A DNA stretch of 64,000 bases. Source: Atopsyche davidsoni (lineage: Eukaryota > Arthropoda > Insecta > Trichoptera > Hydrobiosidae). The notes under the pieces are model-generated. The model did no database searches and was not told where the DNA came from. It saw only the letters and a list, made by a program, of their open reading frames with translations. The first letter of the stretch is position 1. Each line of letters begins with the position of its first letter. Below, one piece after another: positions 23,310-33,769 of this stretch. A program made the position numbers and the translations under genes. The DNA lies in contig JAILWY010000010.1 in assembly GCA_022113835.1 (NCBI GenBank), positions 13,635,501 through 13,699,500 of the forward strand, read 5' to 3'.

Positions 23310-25890
23310 AACACGGCTTAGTGAAAAATAACAAAGTACACTATGACAAACATATATTTGAAAAACACCAAAATGTAATGTTCTTGTAGCAAATCGTTAT
23401 TCATTATTAAGTAATATTTTTTTAAGAACTGTGTTAAAAAATAATAATTTTTATTTTCCAATTAAAAAGAGCTTTGTTGACAACATTAACACAAAAAGCA
23501 TTAAAAGCGTATAATTGCTATAAAACTTTTTATTTTCAAATATTGCAGATTATGTAATTTATTAATTTCTCATAAATATTTATATTACCTTTCCCAATTA
23601 TTAGTTCCAATAAAAAGTATTCTATTTCACCATTTTTTTAAAAAATATTTTACTTGTAAACAAAATATATTTGATGTTCACACTATGTGTACACTTGAAA
23701 TCAAAAAGACTCATGACTTTTTTCTATGATATATTTTTTATTTAGTTCTGATTGTATGAACGGAAAAACAAATAATCAAGAAAGTGGTTTTCCTCAAATT
23801 GTTTAAAATAGGTATAAAAAAAAATTCACGGTAAATTTTGTTGTAAAAAATGTCTGACAGCATAAGCCAGTGTCATTGATTTGAAGATGGATTTGAGTTG
23901 CACGATATTTCCTTTAAAGGTGAAAGCACATACGGGCTTGCGTGCAATAGCCGCTTGGTATTAGATACTGAATTATATGTTGCTGAACGTAAATTGATGT
24001 TATTTATTTGATTGGATGTCAGGTTTCTACTAGTTGCATTGACGAGTAAATTATAATGTATTTTAAAATAAATATATCCTGCTTTACATGTTGTGAAACA
24101 AATTTTAATTAAATGTGAATAATTCTAAATTACGTAAATGTAAATTTTTTTAAAGAATAATACTTCGAAATTAATGAGATGGGAGTTTTAATATTTTTTT
24201 GAAGCTGAATTTCAAAGTTGATTAAGATATCCGATTTTTTTTAGAATATTAATTAAGTATGCAATATTAAAATTTTATTTACGCTTTTTGAGCTACGAGG
24301 CTATTTAATATTACAAAGTAACAATACTTTATACAAATGTTAGCTACTTCAAAAAATAATTTTATTTAGAATACCATTTACTTAAAGGTATAGAAAAAAG
24401 TGAATTGTTTGAAAAAAATTGTTTTTCTCTCCTAATATACAGTTCAGAAAAGGTTTTTGTTATTTTGTCGAGTCGAATTCAAAATAAACCTATCTGCTAT
24501 AAAATGCACCACGACGTCAGGGATGAATTTTTTAGACGTGGACGTTCCTGAGGTTGATTGCATTTTCTATCAGAAATATCATAACATCGGTGTATTGAGT
24601 TTCTACAGCGAAGTTGAGGCTCCAAAGTAGAAAAAAAGGCCGATGCCGTGCTACAAATTTCATAATTAAATTCAAGTATCATCTTGCATTTTTAATTTGA
24701 ATTTCCATTTAAAGAGTGGATTTTTATTGTTTTATATTGTAACGTAAAGGGGTTTTTCCAATAAGCTCATAATGGAATTATGCCAGGAACTATGCATTTT
24801 AAATATGACCTAATTTAAAAATATTTACCGAAAAGTTTCTTCCGAATAAAATTTTATACAATTTATGTAAAGAAGAAAAGTAACGAAATATTTCGTTATA
24901 AATACAATTAAGACCTTTGAATAAAATTATTGATGATATTTATAAATTAACTTGTTTAAATAATATTAGTCAGAAACCGATCTTTTGAAAGACATATATA
25001 TGTGTTTGATTAAACTGAGAAAACATTAAAATTATATTAATACATTTAATGTTTAAATTTTATAAGATTTGAACATATGAAAACGTCTTTTACTTATAAA
25101 AGTGAATAAATTCTATAAAGTGGCTGATATTACCGATTTTAAAAATGACAATTGAAAAAGCGTGTTCATTTAAGTCCAAAATACTGAAATTCCGTATAAT
25201 ATTTTTATTTTAAAATATGCACAAGGAAATATCGTTATAATTTTATGTATTTATTCATTTAATTAAGATTTTTAGCCGGTTAAATTTATCTTTCACGTTT
25301 CTCCATGCATACTAAATTTTTGTGATTTTTGCTGCTTAACATTTCACTTAAATTACCAATTTGTTTGTATTATATACAAAGAAAAAGGCAATTTCCAACA
25401 ATCAAACAATTATCTATGTATTGATTAATTACCTTGGCGATTATATTTTAAAAATTTTGCTTGTTCCAAGACACTTTCAGAAATATATTCTATATACTTT
25501 GAATTTTGATGTACAAAATATTAAAATTTACGAGAATACTGAATTTAACACTAAGAAAACCTTATTACTCGAGTTTTACCCTGATACGTGTTAATATGGC
25601 ATAGAAGTATGGCCCGAGGCACACTCAAAACGTTGTAGTGAAAACGGGTATTATAGAACTTCCCTGACTTGGCCGAGTAATCATTGTACCTATATCAATA
25701 GCTAACCCAAATAATTTATTGTTCCCAAAACTGGTTTATTTACTAGTAGACAGAGTGTTTTAGTAATATTTAACAAGTTTATGTAATAAAACTATTTCGC
25801 GAGTACTCTTCATAGCTTAAAGTTACACGATTTTTACTTAGACAAATATTGGTACAAGTCACCTTTTTTATTTTTCGATTTCTTTACAAT
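23310..25890. other. AT-rich noncoding stretch
   Basis: Short frames at 24497-24682 (minus) and 25361-25594 (plus) lack any recognisable feature. I see no repeat or RNA gene. Confidence 0.55.
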
Positions 25891-25894
25891 CTGT

Positions 25895-26045
25895 CAGACA
25901 GATGCAGAAAGCAATAGAAGTCCTCCCTGTTGCCCCCTAACTGCAACTCTTTCTAGCCGCATGGAATCAATTGACTACCTGTCTGTTTCCTTGAAGCTTC
26001 CGCCTCTCTAGCAGTAGTGCGCTTTAAAAACTTCTCGATCAAATT
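25895..26045. other. pyrimidine-skewed GC-elevated patch
   Basis: A 150-bp patch is rich in CT words (GTCCTCCCTGTTGCCCCC, CTTCCGCCTCTCTAGC). It has no frame. It could be regulatory or part of an unrecognised transcript. Confidence 0.25.
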
Positions 26046-26599
26046 AATAGAACATGACTTTCTTTGATTTGAGAAAAGATAAAAAGTCTTACAGAACAAA
26101 TTCATGCTGTATAATATTCGTGCTTTGTTAATTAGGAAGGCATCTTCGTATGATATGTTTCTATTAATTAATTCTGCTCGTAATTTCCTTCGATCGGAAA
26201 ATTTAGCAGAGGAATTGTAATTTTAGAATAAAGTTTACGATCTACAATCATAATTATATATTTATTAGTAATAGTGTCTGGCAGAGAAAAACACATTTCT
26301 CAAAATAATTATGATAGATTAGTTAAAATAAGCTAAGATTCAACCGCCGTAAATTAGTATACTATTTTCTAAAATAATAATATTTACGTTAAATAATATT
26401 TAATTAATATAATTTGTTTATCGGTTCGTTTTTGAGATATATACGAATGTTTTCAGACAAGCCAGAACATTTTTTTTTGATCCAAAGATGAACAAAATTA
26501 CTTTTTACAATATTTTAATAACAGAAGAGGAAATAACTGTTTTATTTTTAATGAAAATGAGAATCTTTTTGTAGGCTGATGAAAGTTTCTTTTTGGCAG

Positions 26600-26785
26600 A
26601 AAGAGAAGCCTAACAATTTAAAATAACCCGAAAATTACCCTTATTGGTCTACGGGCGGCTTAAATTTAGCCTATAGATGACAAAAGCGAGAGTGGCACTT
26701 ATACTCTCACTTCCGAAAGCTGAAAATCCAATGAATTCTCTCTGGGGAGAAATTTTACGTCACACAGCTCCCGGGTTCTATCTTT
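26600..26785. other. GC-elevated patch
   Basis: Balanced-composition block from TTATTGGTCTACGGGCGGC to CACACAGCTCCCGGG. No open frame of note and no repeat structure. Candidate conserved noncoding element by composition only. Confidence 0.25.
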
Positions 26786-26868
26786 TAATATTTATATATG
26801 TGCTTTCCAACATTCTTGTATTTTATATATACTAAAATATAAATAATCAATATTTTTGTTTTGACTCA

Positions 26869-26953
26869 GTTTGATAATGCCAACGTGAAAGGTTGGTGAA
26901 ACCGGTCACCAAGAAAAATGACTACGTGGAAAAATCACTCAAGCATTTTATTA
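26869..26953 (+). repeat. dispersed repeat, copy 2 (longer)
   Basis: Partner of the copy at 12327. This copy keeps an internal segment of about 35 nt (GGTCACCAAGAAAAATGAC onward) missing from copy 1, then both share CAAGCATTTTATT. Two related copies in one orientation 14.5 kb apart indicate an interspersed element, not a local duplication. Class unknown. Confidence 0.55.
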
Positions 26954-26959
26954 TATTTA

Positions 26960-28520
26960 AAATACTAAAATATAAGTCAATATAAACCTTGCTGGATTCT
27001 GAAGAGCTGTGGTATTGGCTGCTAAAATCTATCTCTTTGAACGATACATGAACTATTTTAAGCCTAATCTATCACTCGCAATTTTTTGTTTTACATTTTT
27101 GCATTTTCGAATAACCAAAGCTTGGAAAAATTTAAAGACGGATTAATTTTTCAGGCTCGCCGCCCATACACGTCCAGCATTAGGTGAATGTTAATGTTTA
27201 TGTTTGCGGTGCTGATTTAAACGTAACAAGCAAACATAAGATCAAAGACCATAAGTTTAAAATATAATATTATAATTAGTAGTCACTTGCCTTAATTTTA
27301 CGTTTTATAATACGGAACATTAGTTTTTAATACTTTAATATGTATTAAACGTATGTACGTCATTTTATAGCCTCATTTTTATCATATGGAATGAAAAAAA
27401 CTATTGACAATTATTTGTCCAGATAATTTTTTATAAATTAAGACGAGATTTCCAAGTCCAGTGATAAAATGCCGGTTTTGCACGTTGAACATAAAAAGAT
27501 GTTGGTCTATACTTTTATTGAAATGAATACAGAAGTGCTGAAGTTTAAATTCGGATGAGTATATTGCCCTGACAAATTGAGCTGCATACGTAGTTATTGC
27601 AATCTTTTCAGTCAGTCACAATGTTCGTATCAATCAAGAGACAAACCGCATGCATGATGTTTCTGTTACTGAGAGTAGCTCTACGGTGATAAGCATACTT
27701 CAGTGGTGTTTGACCAAAAATTGATTTGTCGGTTAGACCCACGAAGAAAATTATTGTCCTTCGTAATTGAAAAAAAAGATGGTGAATCTAAGATTGGCTA
27801 CAAATCGACCCAAAGCATTGATTGGCGAGGGCTTCTGATTCCATTACATTGCGTGTATGCTCGTCAACGCCTCTATCGCTAAAGGTTCATTTTCTTTCTA
27901 CTCGGATATTGAGTGCTGTTAGGTTGACAGGAATTTGACCGGTGTACTTGCTTTTTTAATGTCTTGTACAGTGTACTTGCTTAAAATATCAAAAGGGGAA
28001 TATCGGTGCTGCATGTCTGGAACATGTACTTGGCTTTTGTTAATTTACAAAAGGTTTGGAACGAAGTTGATGGGCTGTGGGTGAAAAATTTGGTAACTGG
28101 AAGTTTTACAAATTAATTTATTTTTTGGTTAATTCATTTCGAAAGCACTACGGAAGATTAGATATAACCTTTTTATTCTTAAGCCTATCCAATACGAATA
28201 TTGTAATTTCCAGGATAACTCGGTGTGGAATTACCTTTTTGCATAGTCCCTATGAGCTTAAAAACGACTTATGTCCCAGTTTTGACTTTCCTTAACAATG
28301 CTCGGCTTTAAAAAACGAAGTAAAAAGTATATCTTTATTCTAATATAGAACACTTTAAAAATGGTTGTTTTGTAAAAAAAATTCAGAAGGCCAAAAAAAT
28401 CAACATTATGCGATATTAACTTAAAATAGAGGGCATTATGAAACATTTCAAAATACACGTATAACCTCAAATTGAAAAAAATGGAACCATCCTAATGAAT
28501 AATAGCACGATAAGAAATAT
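26960..28520. other. unannotated stretch next to Helitron relic
   Basis: Composition between 27450 and 28300 is less AT-rich than average and both strands give short protein-like runs separated by stops, as in decayed mobile DNA. I recognise no transposase or reverse-transcriptase motif. TGTACTTGCTT occurs twice near 27941 and 27972. Confidence 0.4.
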
Positions 28521-28527
28521 AGAAAAA

Positions 28528-28547
28528 CTAGCGGATACACGTCGTGT
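28528..28547 (-). mobile_element. candidate Helitron 3' terminus
   Basis: On the minus strand the palindrome ACACGACGTGT (28547-28537) is followed by five bases and CTAG, then T. Helitrons end in CTRR after a short hairpin and insert between A and T, so the order and the 3' T fit. The hairpin is short and closer to the end than usual (about 10-12 nt is typical). It lies about 150 bp beyond the last recognisable helicase codons. Confidence 0.4.
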
Positions 28548-28679
28548 TCTACTACGCTAAAAAAATAAATACATTTATTTTATTTGTTTGAAAAAAGGAA
28601 ATTTTGTTTTTTATTAACTTTTTTATCTTAATGCTAGCGGATAAACAATATATTGAGTTTTTACGGTAGGGGTGTAAAC

Positions 28680-29788
28680 AAAGATTTTTCGGCTTTGATT
28701 TTGATTGTAGCTTCGATTAACTACGTGGCGATAGTTTTTTAACAGCAAGTCTTGTTCCGTTGCACAGTTTAGGTGAATCTAATTTGTGAATGAGCATCTA
28801 TGGTGAACCAACTTTTAAAGTTATGATGTGTGGTGGCATTCTAGATGGTTCCAAAGAGTTAAAAATCTCTATTGGATAGTTGACTCTATTTTGGAACTTC
28901 ATTATACAGCAATGTTTTCGCAAAATTATTGTAGCTGTGCTCCTCGTTCTTCGACATTTTTTTTTCAGTAAAATAAACACGTTGACCGTTTTCTAAATGA
29001 ACAGCAAGATTGGATTGAACAGTTGGATATCATTCGTGAATACTGAAACCAAGAATTCAGCAGACAGCTTCATTACTGTTAACATATTTGCATATGTACT
29101 TGTCAATATCAATATCAATGTCAATATCAACGTTTCTTACTTTAATGGTGGTGGTAAATCCTCCATCTTCTGGCTTTCGTCGCTGTATTTTGGATATCCA
29201 TTCTCACCAGTTTGAGTTTTATTAATCAAATCGCGTGGATATCTTTTCGTGCAATTGCTGTCTTTCATGCAAGGCGAATTCATATTCAATGCTGCGCATG
29301 GGCCGTGAATCATGTTCTTGCAGACAACGTCTTCTTGTAGATTCGGTAGTTCAGCAGATATAAATAACACTATCGATTCATTCAATTGGAACAATTTTTT
29401 TTTTCAGCCAAATTAGAATATGAGCGAGCGGTAATCTCCGTTTTTGCTTTAATCGCCTGTATGCCTATGTCAAAGCATCTTGAGCATACTCATGCATATT
29501 CAATATTGCAATTGCATCGCGCGAATGAATATAATCTTCGATACGCAATTTCTTTTGGTTAAAACGAATGTACAAAAGCCGCTCGCTTTCAATTTTGGCG
29601 TACATGTCAACAATGAACTGATGAAACACTTCACGGCATTTTAAATGTGATTGGATTGTTAGGCTCTTTTCATAATAAACCTTAGATGAAACTTGTAATA
29701 CTCCCATATAAAAATAGACAAACTCACTATGATGAAACTCTCTGTTGTGAATGACAGATAGTGATTTTGTTTTATGCGCGATCTTCAC
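28680..29788 (-). pseudogene. Helitron Rep/helicase relic, multiply deleted
   Basis: Minus-strand blocks are collinear with the rolling-circle Rep plus PIF1-type helicase protein of Helitrons. In order: FHQFIVDMYAKIESERLLYI with NQKKLRIEDYIHSRDAI and MHEYAQDA (29465-29788); ISAELP, NMIHGPCAALN, SPCMKDSNCTKRYPRDL and GYPKYS (29137-29394); KVRNVDID, then KYICKYVN (the two-tyrosine motif, about 29080-29103), SNEAV, ILGFSIHE, YPTVQ and AVHLENGQRVYF (to about 28990); NFAKTLLYNEVP (near 28905); VNYPIEIFNSLEPSRMPPH (28801-28890); and PKLCNGTRLAVKKL (about 28730-28785). A full protein is about 1,400 residues, whereas about 330 remain. Deletions remove the HUH motif and the whole ATPase core, and in-frame stops interrupt the rest. 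The element is non-functional. Confidence 0.9.
29100..29131. repeat. (TCAATA)n-like short tandem repeat
   Basis: TGTCAATATCAATATCAATG and the following bases form an imperfect hexamer repeat inside the Helitron relic. It expands an original KVRNVDI codon string into alternating Asp-Ile codons. It marks a replication-slippage or deletion junction before the tyrosine motif. Confidence 0.6.
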
Positions 29789-29799
29789 AATGTTCTTTT

Positions 29800-30360
29800 T
29801 TCAAAACTTTTTGCGAGGAACGATCTCGACTTTACAAATATTTAAAAAAGTTATTTGGAAAATGTCGAAAATTGACTTAACAAATTGTGATCGGGTGATT
29901 TTTTTGTCACCTAGGGGCTGAGATCGGGGGTTTTTTGGATATATACGTCTCAAATTACAGATTCTGTAAAATAGCCATATCTTTCGAACTATTGGGTATT
30001 TTTCAAAAAAACTTTTAGTGTCTTAATCTAAAATAATTGCTTTATTTATTTATTATACATACATGCTTTGTACACAAAATTACTATACAATAAATGAAAT
30101 GGAAAGTGAAAAACACACTTTTACGATCAAAATTACATTGTTATAAAAAATCACAATACTTTTTGTAAATTTTTATTAGATCTAATCAGAAACAAAACAA
30201 CCTAATAATGCGTCAACGTATGATAGTATGACGAAAATAGTATCACAGTGTCACTGAAATAAGGGAGAGAGTCTCTGTTTATTTAGTTTGCAGTAATAAC
30301 TATTGTGTTCTGTTGGTATAGTTTACCGTTATTTTTTATGACCATGGTTTCAAATACTTC
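29800..30360. other. AT-rich stretch between Helitron relic and RTE-like segment
   Basis: Sequence continues with GGTGATTTTTTTGTCACC, a short inverted repeat at about 29895-29912, and AT-rich DNA. The Helitron 5' TC end could not be located. No gene is seen. Confidence 0.45.
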
Positions 30361-30408
30361 GATATTTGTTTGTGTCTAATGTTTGTCAACAGCTGGCAAA
30401 AGATACGG

Positions 30409-30540
30409 CACCGGTAACTGCTCGGGTAAAGCGAGCGTTCATCCGTTTCCCGTACACCACCGCCAGTCTATGCAGAACGCATAAATGCGTCTCCCGTCCT
30501 CTACCGCCAGGCAGCGAGGAACGCATTTATGCGTCTCCCG
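30409..30540 (+). repeat. 44-bp tandem repeat, three units
   Basis: Units occupy 30409-30452, 30453-30496 and 30497-30540. Units 2 and 3 share ACCGCCAG and then AACGCATnnATGCGTCTCCCG, including an ATGCGT inverted word. Unit 1 is diverged but ends with a similar TTCATCCGTTTCCCG. The GC-rich array lies directly upstream of an RTE-like tail and may be the repeat-bearing 3' UTR of that element. The frame 30366-30590 is a by-product. Confidence 0.65.
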
Positions 30541-30609
30541 ATCACAATGTGTTAATTAGTAGACCGAATGTATTTAATGCATTGTTTTAATAGTCACAAA
30601 GATTCTTCG

Positions 30610-30722
30610 TATTATTGCCTATCAAATGAAACCGGTTTGGAGCACATCGGTTGGATGGTTTCAAAGCCTACGACGGACACACAAACATCTTTTGTGTTTT
30701 TTATATATATAGATAGATATTG
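30610..30722 (+). mobile_element. RTE-like non-LTR retrotransposon 3' tail
   Basis: The segment reads AAACCGGTTTGGAGCACATCGG, GGATGGTTTCAAAGCCTACG, ACGGACACACAAACA, and ends in a TTTTTATATATATAGATAGATA tail. This order (ATCGGTT...GTTTCAAAGCCTA...GACACACAAACA...TATATAGATAGAT) is the familiar 3' end of RTE-clade LINEs and the SINEs that share their tails in insects. No reverse-transcriptase coding sequence remains upstream. No target-site duplication was identified. Confidence 0.6.
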
Positions 30723-31165
30723 AGAAACCTACAATCCATAATCATTTCTGAAAACGGTTACTTTTGGGTTAAGTTTTCAAAATTCATGACCAATATTTCA
30801 AAATTACTTTTTTGTTTTGACTTGCTAATTGTGTTTTTTTTTCAATTTAAAACTTTTTTGCTAGTTTTTGATTGATAAAATAAAAAAATATATATAAGGA
30901 AATAGAAAGGAAATTATATATTAAAAATCATCAATATGGCGACATCATTTACACAACGCGCAGAATACTAAACAATAGAAAATTCACAACAAAATATAAA
31001 GCTTTTAATATTTCTACTTTAAGTTAAAATACTATGGATAATAAGATGATTTATTCTATTAACGCAACGCATAAAAAAAAAATTATATTATACTTCAGCA
31101 GTTTGAAAGTGTTGTGGTTATAGCAACACAAATAAACATAGACACAAAATAAAATTTAATAATAC

Positions 31166-31279
31166 CTTCAGTTGCTTCGATTTAAGCTCAGGTCCGTTTC
31201 AGTGAAGTTCTACGCTGACACCAACAAACAGGCTCCGTGAAGTAGCTGAAGCATCCAGGTCGAGAAACTATGCATCCAT
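31166..31279 (-). other. candidate spliced exon (noncoding or terminal)
   Basis: The minus strand has a good 3' splice site (TTTTTTTATCTTCTTGCAG ending at 31280) and a donor GAAG|GTATTA at 31165. These delimit 114 nt of balanced composition in AT-rich flanks. The three frames hold stops. One frame gives 29 residues with four cysteines (GCIVSRPGCFSYF...VCWCQRR) before a stop, and another gives WMHSFSTWMLQLLHGACLL before a stop. This fits a last coding exon or a long noncoding RNA exon. No family recognised. Confidence 0.3.
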
Positions 31280-31289
31280 CTGCAAGAAG

Positions 31290-31960
31290 ATAAAAAAAAT
31301 CTGTTTGAATATTTATTTTTGACTACTTATGTTATTTTATGTTATTATTTTAGTATTATTTATGAATGCACTTATATAATGCATTTACTCTGACAATGCT
31401 TTGGAAGTGCATTCATGATGTTAAGTGTTGACTGCGCTATATTACCGTCGTGATCAATTAAAAGAAACTTAACAAATGTGGCTTATTTTTTTCTAAATAA
31501 GTTGATAATCAATAAATTAATATATGTAGAAGACATTTTGTTATACTGACGAGGTTTTTTGAGTTGGCAGTATTGCTAAGGCATATTGTAAAATCATTTA
31601 TCAAATATTAGTGTCAGTGAGATTTAGTTGAGTGACTTAAGTTTTTAGGGTGTAACGTATAAATTCAATTTGACAAAAATGTTTTATCAGTGAAGTAAAA
31701 TTATTTTAAAGTAATCCATTCGATTTCGATTTATATTATACTGATTAATTAATATTTCGTAAAGCAGGTTGGGTGAACATAACATAACTATAGCATAAAA
31801 TACTTGGAAGTTATAATGGAAACTAAAAATTTGTTGCCTGGAATTTTGTGTTTTTTCGCTAATATATCGTGCCAATAGCATACCAACTAAATACTAGAAT
31901 GTTATTTTGCACGTTCGTCGATCCTGGTATCAGTAATTACTATATATTCAGTAATTAAGT
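31290..31960. other. AT-rich noncoding stretch
   Basis: I see no supported gene. The 64-codon minus frame at 31687-31881 shows no motif. Confidence 0.5.
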
Positions 31961-31965
31961 AATTG

Positions 31966-32076
31966 ATGGATGACGGGGCGCTTTTCGAATATCGCCCAAA
32001 ATGTTGGCTCGTCCATAAAAAGGCTGTCATGGTGGATAATTCCAACGAATTTTTCTATTTTGGTCACCTACAGTAA
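31966..32076 (+). CDS. candidate small ORF or exon, strand uncertain
   Basis: The plus-strand ATG frame encodes 36 residues (MDDGALFEYRPKCWLVHKK through VDNSNEFFYFGHLQ). CTACA|GTAAGT donates a near-consensus 5' splice site at 32072, so the TAA may be intronic. The minus strand is also open and protein-like over the same span (VTKIEKFVGIIHHDSLFMD through VIHQLLNY, stop) and begins right after TTTGTACTTACTGTAG, an acceptor-like end at 32074. Balanced base use contrasts with the flanks. I recognise neither product. It may be a decayed transposase piece or an exon. Confidence 0.25.
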   Translation: MDDGALFEYRPKCWLVHKKAVMVDNSNEFFYFGHLQ

Positions 32077-32084
32077 GTACAAAT

Positions 32085-33480
32085 AATAATAATAAAAAAA
32101 ACAATTCCCAATTTTACGAGTACTAATATTCAAACATCAAGTAAACAAGACACACTTAGTTATGAAACTTTTAATGTGTAAGAGATTTTGTAACAATTTA
32201 CGGAATGTTAATCTAACAAATTACTACGAATGAGGATAACAACCTAACTACGTTAATTTCTATTTCGTACAAAATAATTGACTTAAGGAATCTGATGATC
32301 ATTTAGTTTAGTTTTAGTTGCAACATGTTAACAAACCAGACATAGAAAGGAACCTTTTGACAAAAAAAGTTGTTTTAAAAGTGATCAATACATTGCATTA
32401 TATAGAAAAAAATGACTCTCATTAAGGCTTGTTTATTTTTCAACGTCGCTCCAGAATACATAGGAAAAGTTATTTCTCAAAAAGTTTATTTCAAATATAT
32501 TACAAGTAAAAATAAAAATGCATTTATAATAAACAAATATATAACACAAATTGAAATTTGTAACAATTTACTTTGCTAACAATTTATCTTATAATTTTTA
32601 AGTAGGTGGCATTATAGTAAAAAGAGCTCATTGTACTTATTTTCATTTTTTATAAATATTACCATGTTGAATAATAAAAAAGATTTTATTTAAAAAATCT
32701 TTTAAATAGGTATCTCAGTTTTGGTTTTCATTATCAACAATTCAAATGAAAATGTAACATATAAAAAGTTAGCTGTCGTAACGTGTTATGGAAATAAAAT
32801 CTTTTGATGTTTTAACAGAAATATAAAATAAAATTACTTTCTGAGAAAATAATTTTTGGTGATCTTTGGGAATATATTTTCCCACATTATTATTTTCTCT
32901 CAAACATGATTATTTGTTATTCCTTTATAGAGTATGATGATAGTATTTTAGTTACGACTAATTATTTATTGTTAAATTGCTAAATATCTATTGTACATTG
33001 ATAGTTTATCATTCAAAAAAATGATCATTTAAATACACTCTTTTTTCATGCAAGGCAATATAATCATTCTCAATTACACAAAATACCAAAATATTGATTT
33101 TATGATTGTGTACTAGAACTTTGATTTGATTGAGGTTCTCAATTCATGAACGCATATTAGTAATACGAAAAGATTTTATTGGTGTAGATCATAAATAAAC
33201 ATTTGATTAATTTATAACTTATATATTACAGTATGTACTATATTTTTTTGTATTAATGTTTTAATTTTGTTCAGAAAACAAAAAAAAATTAGCTCATGGC
33301 ACACATTTCATTTCTCACAATAAATCAAAGGTGATGAACACATATCTGAACTGTTTTTTTAAACTGCAACGTTATTTATGTAAGGCGACCCAAGTAAAAA
33401 ATTTCAGTTTTATTACTTTCCAAAGATGTAGCCGTTTACATTTATTCTTTCATAATATTTGAATACTGAAATATCTTTTT
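32085..33480. other. AT-rich noncoding stretch
   Basis: Very A+T-rich with no frame, hairpin or repeat of note. Confidence 0.6.
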
Positions 33481-33540
33481 TTCTTCGTTTTTGATAAAAT
33501 TATTGATTATTTCATTATTATTTTTTATGAATCCTTTTGA

Positions 33541-33760
33541 CCTTTTGATTTTCACATCGAGAGATATGCACGGTGAGGGATCCCCGAGCATGAGATGTGT
33601 TGTTGACACGAGCAGGAGTGACGGACTCGCCTTCGGGCGTTTAGTTTTCCCTCGGTTTGTTAAGTCGTTTAATCAACGCGACTCGCTGTACCGCAAGTTG
33701 CTGGCAAATATTGAACCTCGGTCGCCGCAAAGCTCAAAGTTTGGCGAATGTTAAAATTTT
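33541..33760 (+). other. GC-elevated island with 62-codon ATG frame
   Basis: ATG at 33566 opens 62 codons ending TAA at 33754 (MHGEGSPSMRCVVDTSRSD start, SSKFGEC end). It is serine/arginine-rich, balanced in codon use and lies in a 200-bp block of near 50 % GC. No signal peptide, domain or splice site is apparent. A conserved noncoding element would look the same in a single genome. Confidence 0.25.
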
Positions 33761-33769
33761 TTCTTTAAA

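Noticed and set aside
27480..28300. Part of the Helitron or another transposase
   Set aside because: Lies beyond the candidate Helitron 3' end, and translations on both strands gave no motif I recognise.
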